Assembly: GCA_046484325.1 (NCBI GenBank)
Contig: JAWOJB010000073.1
Coordinates: forward strand, 1-28,087
Reading direction: 5' to 3'
Source of the DNA: JAWOJB01 sp046484325
GTDB taxonomy: Bacteria > Actinomycetota > Acidimicrobiia > Spongiisociales > ZC4RG35
Length of the DNA stretch: 28,087 nt
Shown here: positions 1 through 6,800 of the stretch, one piece after another
Position numbering within the stretch: the first letter of the stretch is position 1
How the letters are laid out: each line of letters opens with the position of its first letter
The notes under the pieces: model-generated
Seen by the model: only the letters and a program-made list of their open reading frames with translations
What the model was told of the DNA's origin: nothing
Database searches by the model: none
Translations under genes and position numbers: made by a program

Positions 1-1
1 G

Positions 2-178
2 CGCCGGCCCGGGTCGGAGCTCACCGAAGAGGAGCTGCGCGAGTTCTGCCGGGGGAGGATCGCCCACTTCAAGATCCCGGCCTACATCCGGTTCGCCGAC
101 GACTTCCCGATGACGGTGACCGGCAAGGTCCAGAAGTACCTGCTGCGGGAGATGGGAGAGAAGGAGCTTCGCTCCTAG
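2..178 (+). CDS. AMP-forming acyl-CoA synthetase, C-terminal fragment (5' end outside window)
   Basis: The last 58 residues of an ANL-superfamily adenylating enzyme; the rest lies left of the window. The reading frame enters open at base 2 and stops with TAG at 176-178. It shows the family's C-terminal subdomain: a stretch reading HFKIPAYIRF, then FPMTVTGKVQKYLLRE, where the lysine of TGK is the A10-motif lysine needed for adenylate formation. In fatty-acyl-CoA ligases this lid domain rotates between adenylation and thioesterification. Substrate cannot be told from this fragment; medium- or long-chain acyl-CoA ligase is the usual assignment for this ending. The gene is convergent with purE, with only 7 bases between their stop codons. 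Confidence 0.85.
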   Translation, partial: RRPGSELTEEELREFCRGRIAHFKIPAYIRFADDFPMTVTGKVQKYLLREMGEKELRS

Positions 179-185
179 AGGCGGG

Positions 186-668
186 CTAAGAGCCCTGGAG
201 CGCCTCGTCCGCGGCGCGGGCCTTCTCGACCAGCGCAGCCCGGTGCTCGTCGAGACGGGCGGCGATCGCCGGGTCCGACAGGCCGAGGATGCGGAGCGCC
301 ATGAGGGCGGCGTTCACGGCACCCCCGATCGCCATGGTCGCCACCGGGACCCCTGCCGGCATCTGCACGATCGACAGCAGGGCGTCGAGCCCCTCCAGCC
401 GGGTGGCGGGCACTGGCACCCCGACCACCGGCAACCGGGTCACCGACGCCAGCATCCCGGGGAGGTGGGCGGCGCCCCCCGCCGCGGCCACGATGACCTC
501 GATCCCCCGCCCGGCCGCCTCTCGACCGAAGGCGATCATGTCCTCGGGCGAGCGATGGGCCGACACGACCCGGACCTCCGGCTCGACCCCGAACTGACGG
601 AGGGTGGCGACCGCCGGCTCCATCGTCGGGAGGTCGGAGTCGCTTCCCATCACCACGGCCACCCTCAC
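186..668 (-). CDS. purE: N5-carboxyaminoimidazole ribonucleotide mutase PurE (class I)
   Basis: Cytosolic purine biosynthesis enzyme that converts N5-CAIR to CAIR, taking the product of PurK. The 160-residue length matches class I PurE. Visible motifs are GSDSD (residues 8-12, phosphate binding), SAHRSP (36-41, with the catalytic histidine at 38), AAGGAAHLPG (62-71) and a C-terminal IVQMPAGVPVATMAIGGA segment. The frame is open further upstream, but GTG at 668 is chosen. It follows a GGAGG ribosome site at 680-676 with a 7-base gap, and it overlaps the purK stop codon by 4 bases (GTGA), which implies translational coupling. The PurK-PurE pairing indicates the bacterial two-step route. Confidence 0.95.
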   Translation of the reverse strand: MRVAVVMGSDSDLPTMEPAVATLRQFGVEPEVRVVSAHRSPEDMIAFGREAAGRGIEVIVAAAGGAAHLPGMLASVTRLPVVGVPVPATRLEGLDALLSIVQMPAGVPVATMAIGGAVNAALMALRILGLSDPAIAARLDEHRAALVEKARAADEALQGS

Positions 669-1822
669 GCCGTCACCTCCCCTCCGCCGAGGCCCACCAC
701 CACCCGCCGCGCACGCTCGAGGGCGCGCTCGGGGTCGGCATCGCACACGGTCACATGGCCGAGCTTACGGCCCGGCCGCCACGTCTTGCCGTAGAGGTGG
801 ACGTGAGCCCCCGCATCTGCACCGAGGCCCTCCCCCAGCCGGGCCCGGGGGTCGGCCTCGACGGGTCCCCCGACCACGTTCACCATCGCCGATGGCGACA
901 CCGGGGACGGATCGCCGAGCGGCAGGTCGAGCACCGCCCGCAGGTGGTTCTCGAACTGGGAGGTGACCGCCGCCTCGATCGTGTGGTGGCCGGTGTTGTG
1001 GGGACGGGCGGCCAGCTCGTTGACGAGGAGCCGGCCTCCGGTCCAGAACAGCTCGACGGCGAGGATGCCGACCGCGTCGACGGCGTCGGCGATCGCATTC
1101 CCCAGACGCGACGCCTCCCGCCGCACCGGGTCCGGTACGAGCGCCGGGGCCAGCACCTCGCGGCACATCCCGTCCACCTGCACGGTGGTGACCGGCTCGT
1201 AGGTCACCGCCACTCCATCCGGCCGGCGGGCCACGAGGACGGCCAGCTCGGCCTCGAGCTCGAGAAACGGCTCCACGACCAGCGTGTCCCCCCCGGACAG
1301 CAGCGGTCCGGCCACCCTCCGCGCCTCGTCGGGGCCGGACACGGTGAACACCCCTCGCCCGTCGTACCCGCCATGTGAGCGCTTCACCACCACCGGGCCG
1401 TCCAGATCGGCGAGGGCTGCATCGAGCCCGGCCTCGTCGACCACGGCCCGCCACGGCGGCACCGGGAACCCGTGGCCTGCCAGGTGCGAGCGCATGCCCG
1501 CCTTGTCGGCCACGAGCCGCAGGGTGTCGGGCCGGGGGAACATCCGAACCCCGAGCCGTTCGAGCGCCTCGAGGGCGTCGAGGTCGACCACCTCGTGGTC
1601 GAAGGTCACGAGGTCGACGGACTCGGCGAAGCGGCCGAGGTCGTCGTGGCTGAGGGGGCTCCCGAGCTCGGACCAGCGGGCCACGGCGGGGGCGGGGTCT
1701 TCCTCCCGCTCGGTGAGGAACCGGAGGTCGACGGCCAGGGCGATGGCTGCCTGGTGCGTCATCCGGGCGAGCTGACCGCCGCCGACGACGCCGACGACGG
1801 GGAGAGCGAAGGAGGAACCCAC
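665..1822 (-). CDS. purK: N5-carboxyaminoimidazole ribonucleotide synthetase PurK (ATP-grasp)
   Basis: ATP-dependent carboxylation of AIR with bicarbonate to N5-CAIR. The protein is 385 residues. The N-terminal pre-ATP-grasp nucleotide-binding motif is GVVGGGQLARM (residues 11-21). The ATP-grasp core includes VVVKRSHGGYDGRG (about 145-157), and the substrate and metal loop NELAARPHNTGHHT is at 268-281. A VHLYGK segment near 341 belongs to the C-terminal domain. The start is GTG 1822, the first plausible start before the glycine loop. No Shine-Dalgarno is visible, but a TACTGT hexamer lies 9 bases upstream, so it may have its own nearly leaderless promoter. It lies 35 bases after the upstream Rossmann-protein gene and overlaps purE. 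Confidence 0.94.
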   Translation of the reverse strand: MGSSFALPVVGVVGGGQLARMTHQAAIALAVDLRFLTEREEDPAPAVARWSELGSPLSHDDLGRFAESVDLVTFDHEVVDLDALEALERLGVRMFPRPDTLRLVADKAGMRSHLAGHGFPVPPWRAVVDEAGLDAALADLDGPVVVKRSHGGYDGRGVFTVSGPDEARRVAGPLLSGGDTLVVEPFLELEAELAVLVARRPDGVAVTYEPVTTVQVDGMCREVLAPALVPDPVRREASRLGNAIADAVDAVGILAVELFWTGGRLLVNELAARPHNTGHHTIEAAVTSQFENHLRAVLDLPLGDPSPVSPSAMVNVVGGPVEADPRARLGEGLGADAGAHVHLYGKTWRPGRKLGHVTVCDADPERALERARRVVVGLGGGEVTA

Positions 1823-1857
1823 GGGTCCCGAACAGTAACGAGGCGCCCCTTGCCCCT

Positions 1858-3522
1858 CTACATGATCCGGAAGCCCTGGTGCTCGTTGGCGAGCACCCAG
1901 GCGGCCACCGTCCCGATCTCGATCGTCTCGGGGAGGTAGGAGGCCAGGGTGATCCCGGCCGAGCCGGGCTGGTCCGAGCCGGCCTGGGCCAGCCGCATCT
2001 CCCGGAACCTGGCCTGCCATCGGGCCAGGTTCTCGGGCCGGAGATCGACCCAGCCCTTGGCCGCCCAACGGTCCCGATCGCCCGGGCCGACCGTCGCCTC
2101 GTTCGCCCCGGGGATCTCGGGGATGCGGAGGAACGGCCCCCTGCGGAACGTGACCCCGTCGGCCCCCAGCACGGCCAGCCCCAGCGAGGTGATCGTGTCC
2201 AGCAGGTCGGGACGCTCGACGAGGAACGCCTCGAGCGTGCCGGCGAGCTCGAGGGCGGGCATGGCGAGCACGGCCGGGACCGTGCCGACGCCGAGGCGGA
2301 GCAGCTCGGCCTCCCACAGGAGCTTGGAGAGCTCGGGAGGGCCGAGCTGGCCGAGAGCTACCGAGTGGGCGCCGCTCTCGGCCTCGAGCCGCCGGAGGTC
2401 GTCGAGGGCTCCGGCCCGAACCACGCCGCCCCGGTAGGACGGGGTCATGATGGAGCCGTCGAGCGCCGCCACCACATCGCGTCCGGTGTTGCGGCCCTGG
2501 ATCTCGAGCACGCAGAGCTGGGCGACCTCCTCGGGGGTGACGAGCTCCATCTGGCCGAGGCTCGTGATGGCCTCGAACTCGCCTCGCGTGAACAGCCCGT
2601 TCTCGCCCGTGTCGACCACGGGGAGCACCAGCTGGCCCTCGGAGGCGAACTCGCCCGGATCGATGCGCAGCACGATGCGGTCGCCAAGGCTCTCGGTGCG
2701 GGCGGCGTGGAGCATCACCGGCGCCCCCCGCTCGCGGATGGGCCGGTGGGCCACGGCCGCATACCCGATGAGCGCCCCCGGCTTGATCTCCTTCACGATC
2801 GGGGCCCCGGCCGTCCGTGCCATGAGGAACAGCAGCCCTGTGTGGGCGAAGGCCACGGCCGTCTTGGTCATGAGCTTGGCCGAGGGACGGTCCTCGGAGT
2901 GGGTATAGGGGATGTTGAGCCCCATCCCCCCGGTGCCGGTGGTACCCACCTTGAGGTAGAGCCGGGTGCCGGACTCGAGCATTGCCCGATACAGGAACCG
3001 GACGTGGCGGATGAGTTGCGGGACGGCCTGGGACAGGATGAGCTCGTCGACCGCGGCGGCCCAGGCCCGGTCGTCGCCGCCGGCGGCCTCCACCGCCTTG
3101 GCCCGGGCCGCCGCCGCGTAGACGTCCTGATAGCTGATCGCGGTGGCGGTGTTCACGGCGTCCACCACCACGTCGGGACGGTGCCGGAGGACCAGGCCCA
3201 CCAGCCGGGACCGCGGGTAGGCCTCGTCGAAGGAGCCGAGCAGGTCCTCGAAGGCCTCCTCTCGCCGGAACAGGTCGGATAGCACGCCGGCCCGGCTCAG
3301 GCCGTCGTGATCGGCCCTGACGAACATGTCGCCCCCCTCTCCCACCAGCTCGACGCCGTCGCCGTGCAGGCGCCGGAGCCGGTCGACGGTCTCGTCGGCC
3401 GACGGCTGGTCGAGACCGGCGACCACCACCTTCTCGGGCCCGAGGTGCGAGATGACGCGGCTGGCCACCTGAAAGCCGACCAGGCCGGTCCCGCCCAGGA
3501 CGAGGAAGGTTCGATCGCTCAC
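1858..3522 (-). CDS. Rossmann-fold NAD(P)-binding protein of unrecognised family (554 aa)
   Basis: I do not recognise a specific enzyme. The N-terminus has a short-chain dehydrogenase/epimerase-style dinucleotide loop, GGTGLVG (residues 10-16), after a beta strand (FLVLG). A later segment, DVVVDAVNTATAISYQDV, resembles the part of extended SDRs where the substrate loop follows the fourth strand. A glycine-rich stretch KVGTTGTGGMGLNIPY comes next. The C-terminal 250 residues match nothing I know. At 554 residues it is much longer than a classical or extended SDR. GTG 3522 overlaps the TGA of the upstream PfkB gene by 4 bases and has GGAGG nearby, so the two are probably translated together. 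A redox or epimerase step on a phosphorylated sugar or polyol would fit the neighbour; this is inference only. Confidence 0.75.
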   Translation of the reverse strand: MSDRTFLVLGGTGLVGFQVASRVISHLGPEKVVVAGLDQPSADETVDRLRRLHGDGVELVGEGGDMFVRADHDGLSRAGVLSDLFRREEAFEDLLGSFDEAYPRSRLVGLVLRHRPDVVVDAVNTATAISYQDVYAAAARAKAVEAAGGDDRAWAAAVDELILSQAVPQLIRHVRFLYRAMLESGTRLYLKVGTTGTGGMGLNIPYTHSEDRPSAKLMTKTAVAFAHTGLLFLMARTAGAPIVKEIKPGALIGYAAVAHRPIRERGAPVMLHAARTESLGDRIVLRIDPGEFASEGQLVLPVVDTGENGLFTRGEFEAITSLGQMELVTPEEVAQLCVLEIQGRNTGRDVVAALDGSIMTPSYRGGVVRAGALDDLRRLEAESGAHSVALGQLGPPELSKLLWEAELLRLGVGTVPAVLAMPALELAGTLEAFLVERPDLLDTITSLGLAVLGADGVTFRRGPFLRIPEIPGANEATVGPGDRDRWAAKGWVDLRPENLARWQARFREMRLAQAGSDQPGSAGITLASYLPETIEIGTVAAWVLANEHQGFRIM

Positions 3523-4397
3523 AGGGCCTCCGTCGTGGATCGCCCCAGGTCTAGCAGCCGCTCGACGGACTCGATGGAGGGAGCGCCGGCCGTGCGCCCG
3601 ATCTCGGCGGCGGCCGCCCCGGCGGCCGCCGCCCACACCACGGACAGGTGCAGCCCCCGGTCGAGCAGCAGTCCGCGGGTGCAGGCGGCCGCGAACACGT
3701 CGCCCGCCCCGGTGGCGTCCGCCACCTCGACCCTCGGCGGCTCGACGTCGAAGCGAGCCACCGGGCCGGCCACGGCCACCGGTGACGCACCTGCGGTGAG
3801 CGCCACCGTGGCTCCGGCTGCCACCGCCGACTCGAGGGCGGCAGGGCCGTGCTCGTGGCGCGACCACACGACGAGATCGGCCAGGGGTGCGTCGGCCACA
3901 GGGGCGTCGAGCCACACCACCGGCAGAGAGCGCCGCCGGGCCTCGGCCACCACCTCCCGGCCGTTGCCGGCGTACCCGTCGACGAGCACCGCCGCCGCCC
4001 GCTCCCACACCCGCTCGGGCACCCGCTGCCAGCGGGCCCCCCGGTACCCGGTGGAGACGATCGTCCGGTCGCCGTCGGGGGTGAGGAGCACCACGCAGAA
4101 CCGGGTCCGGGCGGCGGGGTCGTGCTCGAGATGGGAGAGGTCCAGATGGGACCGGGAGAGCGCCCGGGTCACCGCCTGCCCGAGCGGATCGTCGCCGAGC
4201 ACGAGCCCGGTCATCACCACGTCGATGCCCCATCCGGCGAGGGCGACCGCGGCGTTGGCGGCGCCGCCGCCGTAGCCGAGGTCCCAGGTCTCGGCCGGGA
4301 TGTCGTCGCCCGGCGCGGGAAGGCGGTCGACGCGCAGCACCAGGTCGGGGTTGACGGCACCGTGGACGAGCACGGTCGAGGTGTGCCCGGCAGACAT
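3519..4397 (-). CDS. PfkB-family (ribokinase-like) carbohydrate or nucleoside kinase
   Basis: Cytosolic ATP-dependent sugar, sugar-acid or nucleoside kinase of 292 residues, usual for the family. Visible are the N-terminal substrate segment with GYGGGAANAAVALAGWG (41-57, the PfkB signature 1 region) and the signature 2 loop VADATGAGDVFAAAC (225-239), where Asp233 is the catalytic base and GAGD forms the anion hole. The substrate cannot be assigned: the family covers ribose, fructose, KDG, adenosine and inositol. It starts 13 bases after the histidine kinase stop and overlaps the Rossmann-protein gene by 4 bases, so all three look co-transcribed. No strong ribosome site is seen before ATG 4397. 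Confidence 0.88.
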   Translation of the reverse strand: MSAGHTSTVLVHGAVNPDLVLRVDRLPAPGDDIPAETWDLGYGGGAANAAVALAGWGIDVVMTGLVLGDDPLGQAVTRALSRSHLDLSHLEHDPAARTRFCVVLLTPDGDRTIVSTGYRGARWQRVPERVWERAAAVLVDGYAGNGREVVAEARRRSLPVVWLDAPVADAPLADLVVWSRHEHGPAALESAVAAGATVALTAGASPVAVAGPVARFDVEPPRVEVADATGAGDVFAAACTRGLLLDRGLHLSVVWAAAAGAAAAEIGRTAGAPSIESVERLLDLGRSTTEAL

Positions 4398-4410
4398 CGG
4401 GCGGCGCAGG

Positions 4411-6126
4411 CTACCGGGCGGCGGCGGCCAGGGCGGGGACGGGGGAGACCGGGAGGGTCAGGCGGAACACCGTCTCCCCGTCGTGGTCGTACACCAGCTC
4501 GCCGCCCATCAACCGGGCGAGCTGGCGCGACACCGAGAGGCCGAGCCCCACCGAGGCGGTCACCCCGGGGCGGTCGTGGGCCCGCTCGTAAGGGGCGAAG
4601 ATGCGGTCGCGGTCCTCGGCGGGGAGCGGTGTGCCGTCGTCGCGCATCTCGAACACCACGGCCCCGTCCCGGCTGGACAGCACCACCCGCCGGTGCGGGC
4701 CCCCGTACCGGTTGGCGTTGACGATGAGGTTCCGGATGATCTGGCGGACCCGGACGGGATCGGCGTCGGCGGGGGGCACGACGCCCTCGATGGCCACCGC
4801 CTCCGGCTCGCTGCCCAGCTCGGACACGACCGCATAGGTCTGCTCCACCAGGTCGACGGGCTGCGAGCCGACGGTGACGGCCCCGATGTCCGCTCGGGCC
4901 GAGACGAGCAGGTCCTCGATGATGTACTGCATCTCCCGGGATTGGGAGGCGATCAGCCGCATGAGCTCGGAGCGGTCGATCGGCGACAGCCCGTCGCCGT
5001 CGGCGAGCTCGGAGGCGAGGCCGACGACCACCGTCAGCGGCGTCCGCAGCTCGTGGCTCACGCTGGCGATGAAGCGGTTCTTCGCCTCGACCGCCTCGGC
5101 CAGCGCCTCCTGGGCCTGCTTGAGGGTGGTCACGTCGGAGACGGCCAGCAGGATGCGGCCCGGCAGCGAGTCGGGTGAGGGGATCGAGCGCACCGACAGC
5201 CACTTCCGGTGACCCCGGAAGGTCTCGGTCTCGTATTCGTGATCGATCACGCCCACCCCGGCCAGCATCGCCGCCAGGAGCTGGATCCAGAGGCCGTCCG
5301 AGCCCTCGGCGACCCTCTGGGGCGCAACCGGGCCGAGCAGCCTGCCGGCGCCGCCGACCTCGGTGAGCTCGATCACGGCCTGGTTCACCCGGGTCACCTG
5401 CACCCGGCCGACGATCGACCGGAGCAGATCCGGATCGCTCTCCATCCGCCCGCGCAGGTCGGCGTCGGCGTCCAGGTCGAGCCCTTCGGCCCGCGCATGG
5501 TCGAGCGCCTCGGACCAGTCCTGCTCCATGAGGCCAACCGGAGCCACCTCAAAGAGCCGCCGGAAGCGCCGGTGCATCCGCAGCGCCGAGTTGCGCACCA
5601 TCACGAAGGCGAGCGACCCGATCAGGAACGAGAGGGCCATCGTCACGCCGGTGGCAATCGTGCCCTGGACGAAGGGCGTGTCGGGTGAGCGGGGCCACAG
5701 GAGGGGCACGGCGAAGACGAGCGGCCCCGCCACCACCAGATAGGCGAGTACGTGCCGGCGCACGAAGGCGGCCGCCATGACGGCCATGGCCACCACCGAC
5801 ACCGCCGCCGCCAGGGTGGTCGGGGCGGAGCCGACGAGGGCATGGGTGATGACCACCACCAGGACGCCGACGGTCAAGGTGGCGGCGGCGTTGGTGCGGC
5901 CGGTGAGCAACTGGGCGGTGAAGAAGAGGGCGGCGGCGAGCGGGCCCAGGGTCTCGAACAGCATCACCTGGTTCCCGGTGACCGTCGCCACGGTGGCCAG
6001 CAGCAGGGCGGCCGCCCATCCCCCGGCGGCGGCGACGCGCACGACCAGGCGGTGGAGGTCCTCCATGCCGCCCGGCGAGCCGAGGGAAGCGTGATGGCTG
6101 CTGTTCACGGGTGTTCCGCCACCCAT
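4411..6126 (-). CDS. Membrane-bound sensor histidine kinase with PAS-like domain
   Basis: A 571-residue sensor kinase. Residues about 30-180 are strongly hydrophobic and contain roughly six membrane segments in place of a periplasmic sensor loop, so the signal is probably sensed within the membrane. A PAS-like region follows at about 185-335, ending in the typical ILLAVSDVTTLKQAQEAL junction. The HisKA H-box is FIASVSHELRTPL with His358. The HATPase region has the N-box RNLIVNANRYGG (465-476), a G1 box MRDDGTPLP and GLGLSVSRQLARLMGGEL (527-544). No response regulator lies beside it, so it is an orphan kinase in this window. Start choice is uncertain: ATG 6126, GTG 6108 and ATG 6066 are all in frame and none has a clear ribosome site. 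Confidence 0.9.
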   Translation of the reverse strand: MGGGTPVNSSHHASLGSPGGMEDLHRLVVRVAAAGGWAAALLLATVATVTGNQVMLFETLGPLAAALFFTAQLLTGRTNAAATLTVGVLVVVITHALVGSAPTTLAAAVSVVAMAVMAAAFVRRHVLAYLVVAGPLVFAVPLLWPRSPDTPFVQGTIATGVTMALSFLIGSLAFVMVRNSALRMHRRFRRLFEVAPVGLMEQDWSEALDHARAEGLDLDADADLRGRMESDPDLLRSIVGRVQVTRVNQAVIELTEVGGAGRLLGPVAPQRVAEGSDGLWIQLLAAMLAGVGVIDHEYETETFRGHRKWLSVRSIPSPDSLPGRILLAVSDVTTLKQAQEALAEAVEAKNRFIASVSHELRTPLTVVVGLASELADGDGLSPIDRSELMRLIASQSREMQYIIEDLLVSARADIGAVTVGSQPVDLVEQTYAVVSELGSEPEAVAIEGVVPPADADPVRVRQIIRNLIVNANRYGGPHRRVVLSSRDGAVVFEMRDDGTPLPAEDRDRIFAPYERAHDRPGVTASVGLGLSVSRQLARLMGGELVYDHDGETVFRLTLPVSPVPALAAAAR

Positions 6127-6163
6127 GTTTCTCGACCCGCCGGCCTCAGAACTTGAGACGGGC

Positions 6164-6199
6164 GCGACGCGGCCCGCCGGTTCCGGCGGGCCGCGACGC
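6164..6199 (-). terminator. GC-rich hairpin after the SRPBCC-like gene
   Basis: Inverted repeat with a 13-bp perfect core (6168-6180 pairing with 6183-6195), one A/A mismatch and three further pairs on the outside. It begins one base after the stop codon of the leftward SRPBCC-like gene. There is no T-run after it on the minus strand, so it would be an actinobacterial-style terminator lacking a U-tract. It would separate that gene from the histidine kinase gene downstream. Confidence 0.5.
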
Positions 6200-6658
6200 T
6201 CAGGAGACGGCGACCTTCTCCTCGATCTCCTTCGGCTCGGCCGGGAGCTCGCCCAGGAACATCAGCTCCAGGTCGTCGAGCGCCCGCCGCAGCGAGCGGC
6301 GGAGGGTGGGGACCATGAAGGCGCCCTTCTCCACCACCTGCTGCCACCAGTCCTTCGGGTCGGTGGCCACGGTGAGCCTCAGGGTGAATGCCCCGGGACC
6401 GGCGTGGCTGAACCACCACCGCATGTCGACCTCTGGGAAGCCGGGGGCCGAGAACACGAACCCGCAGGTCTCGTGCTCCACCTCGTCGACGACCGAGAGA
6501 TCGCCCGAGAACCCGACGCCGAGCGGGGTGAAGGTGAACGACATCTCGTCGACGTCCACCTCGACCGGGCTCCACATCGACCAGCGGGACAGGTCCCGCA
6601 TGAGGGCGTAGCCCTTGGTGCGGGAGACCGGGAAGGTCCGCAGCATCTCGAACCGCAC
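6200..6658 (-). CDS. SRPBCC (polyketide cyclase/START-like) superfamily protein, putative
   Basis: A 152-residue soluble protein. An early RTFPVSRTKGYALMRDLSRW segment resembles the start of SRPBCC proteins, where a helix and a tryptophan follow the first strand, and the remainder alternates strand-like stretches before a long C-terminal helix (VPTLRRSLRRALDDLELMFL). SRPBCC domains bind hydrophobic ligands in a deep cavity; no ligand can be proposed. The frame is open to 6667, but GTG 6658 is preferred because a GGAGG at 6671-6667 then sits 8 bases away. From ATG 6664 the gap would be only 2 bases. The gene is divergent from the S9 peptidase and is closed by a hairpin. Confidence 0.7.
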   Translation of the reverse strand: MRFEMLRTFPVSRTKGYALMRDLSRWSMWSPVEVDVDEMSFTFTPLGVGFSGDLSVVDEVEHETCGFVFSAPGFPEVDMRWWFSHAGPGAFTLRLTVATDPKDWWQQVVEKGAFMVPTLRRSLRRALDDLELMFLGELPAEPKEIEEKVAVS

Positions 6659-6747
6659 AGACATCACCTCCGACAGGGCACGTCGCTCCTGTGACGGTCA
6701 CCGTACGCCCCGGGCGGCGTCGCCCACCAGGGCAGATCGGCCGCAGT

Positions 6748-6761
6748 GCGGCGATCGCCGC
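6748..6761. promoter_or_regulatory. 14-bp perfect palindrome in divergent intergenic region
   Basis: The bases GCGGCGATCGCCGC form a perfect palindrome 9 bases upstream of a TATCGT hexamer (6771-6776) that could be a -10 element for the S9 peptidase gene. The position would suit an operator. In DNA this rich in G and C such palindromes arise by chance, so support is weak. Confidence 0.2.
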
Positions 6762-6800
6762 TCGACCGGATATCGTGCGGCCCTCCCACCCCCGGAAGCG

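Noticed and set aside
183..195. GGGCT-AAG-AGCCC dyad at the acyl-CoA ligase/purE junction as a terminator
   Set aside because: Five pairs only and it lies largely within the end of purE; too weak to call.
1879..3282. 467-codon frame opposite the Rossmann-protein gene
   Set aside because: Rich in Gly, Glu and His as expected for antisense of GC-rich coding DNA. The leftward frame has a nucleotide-binding motif, an overlap with its neighbour and a ribosome site.
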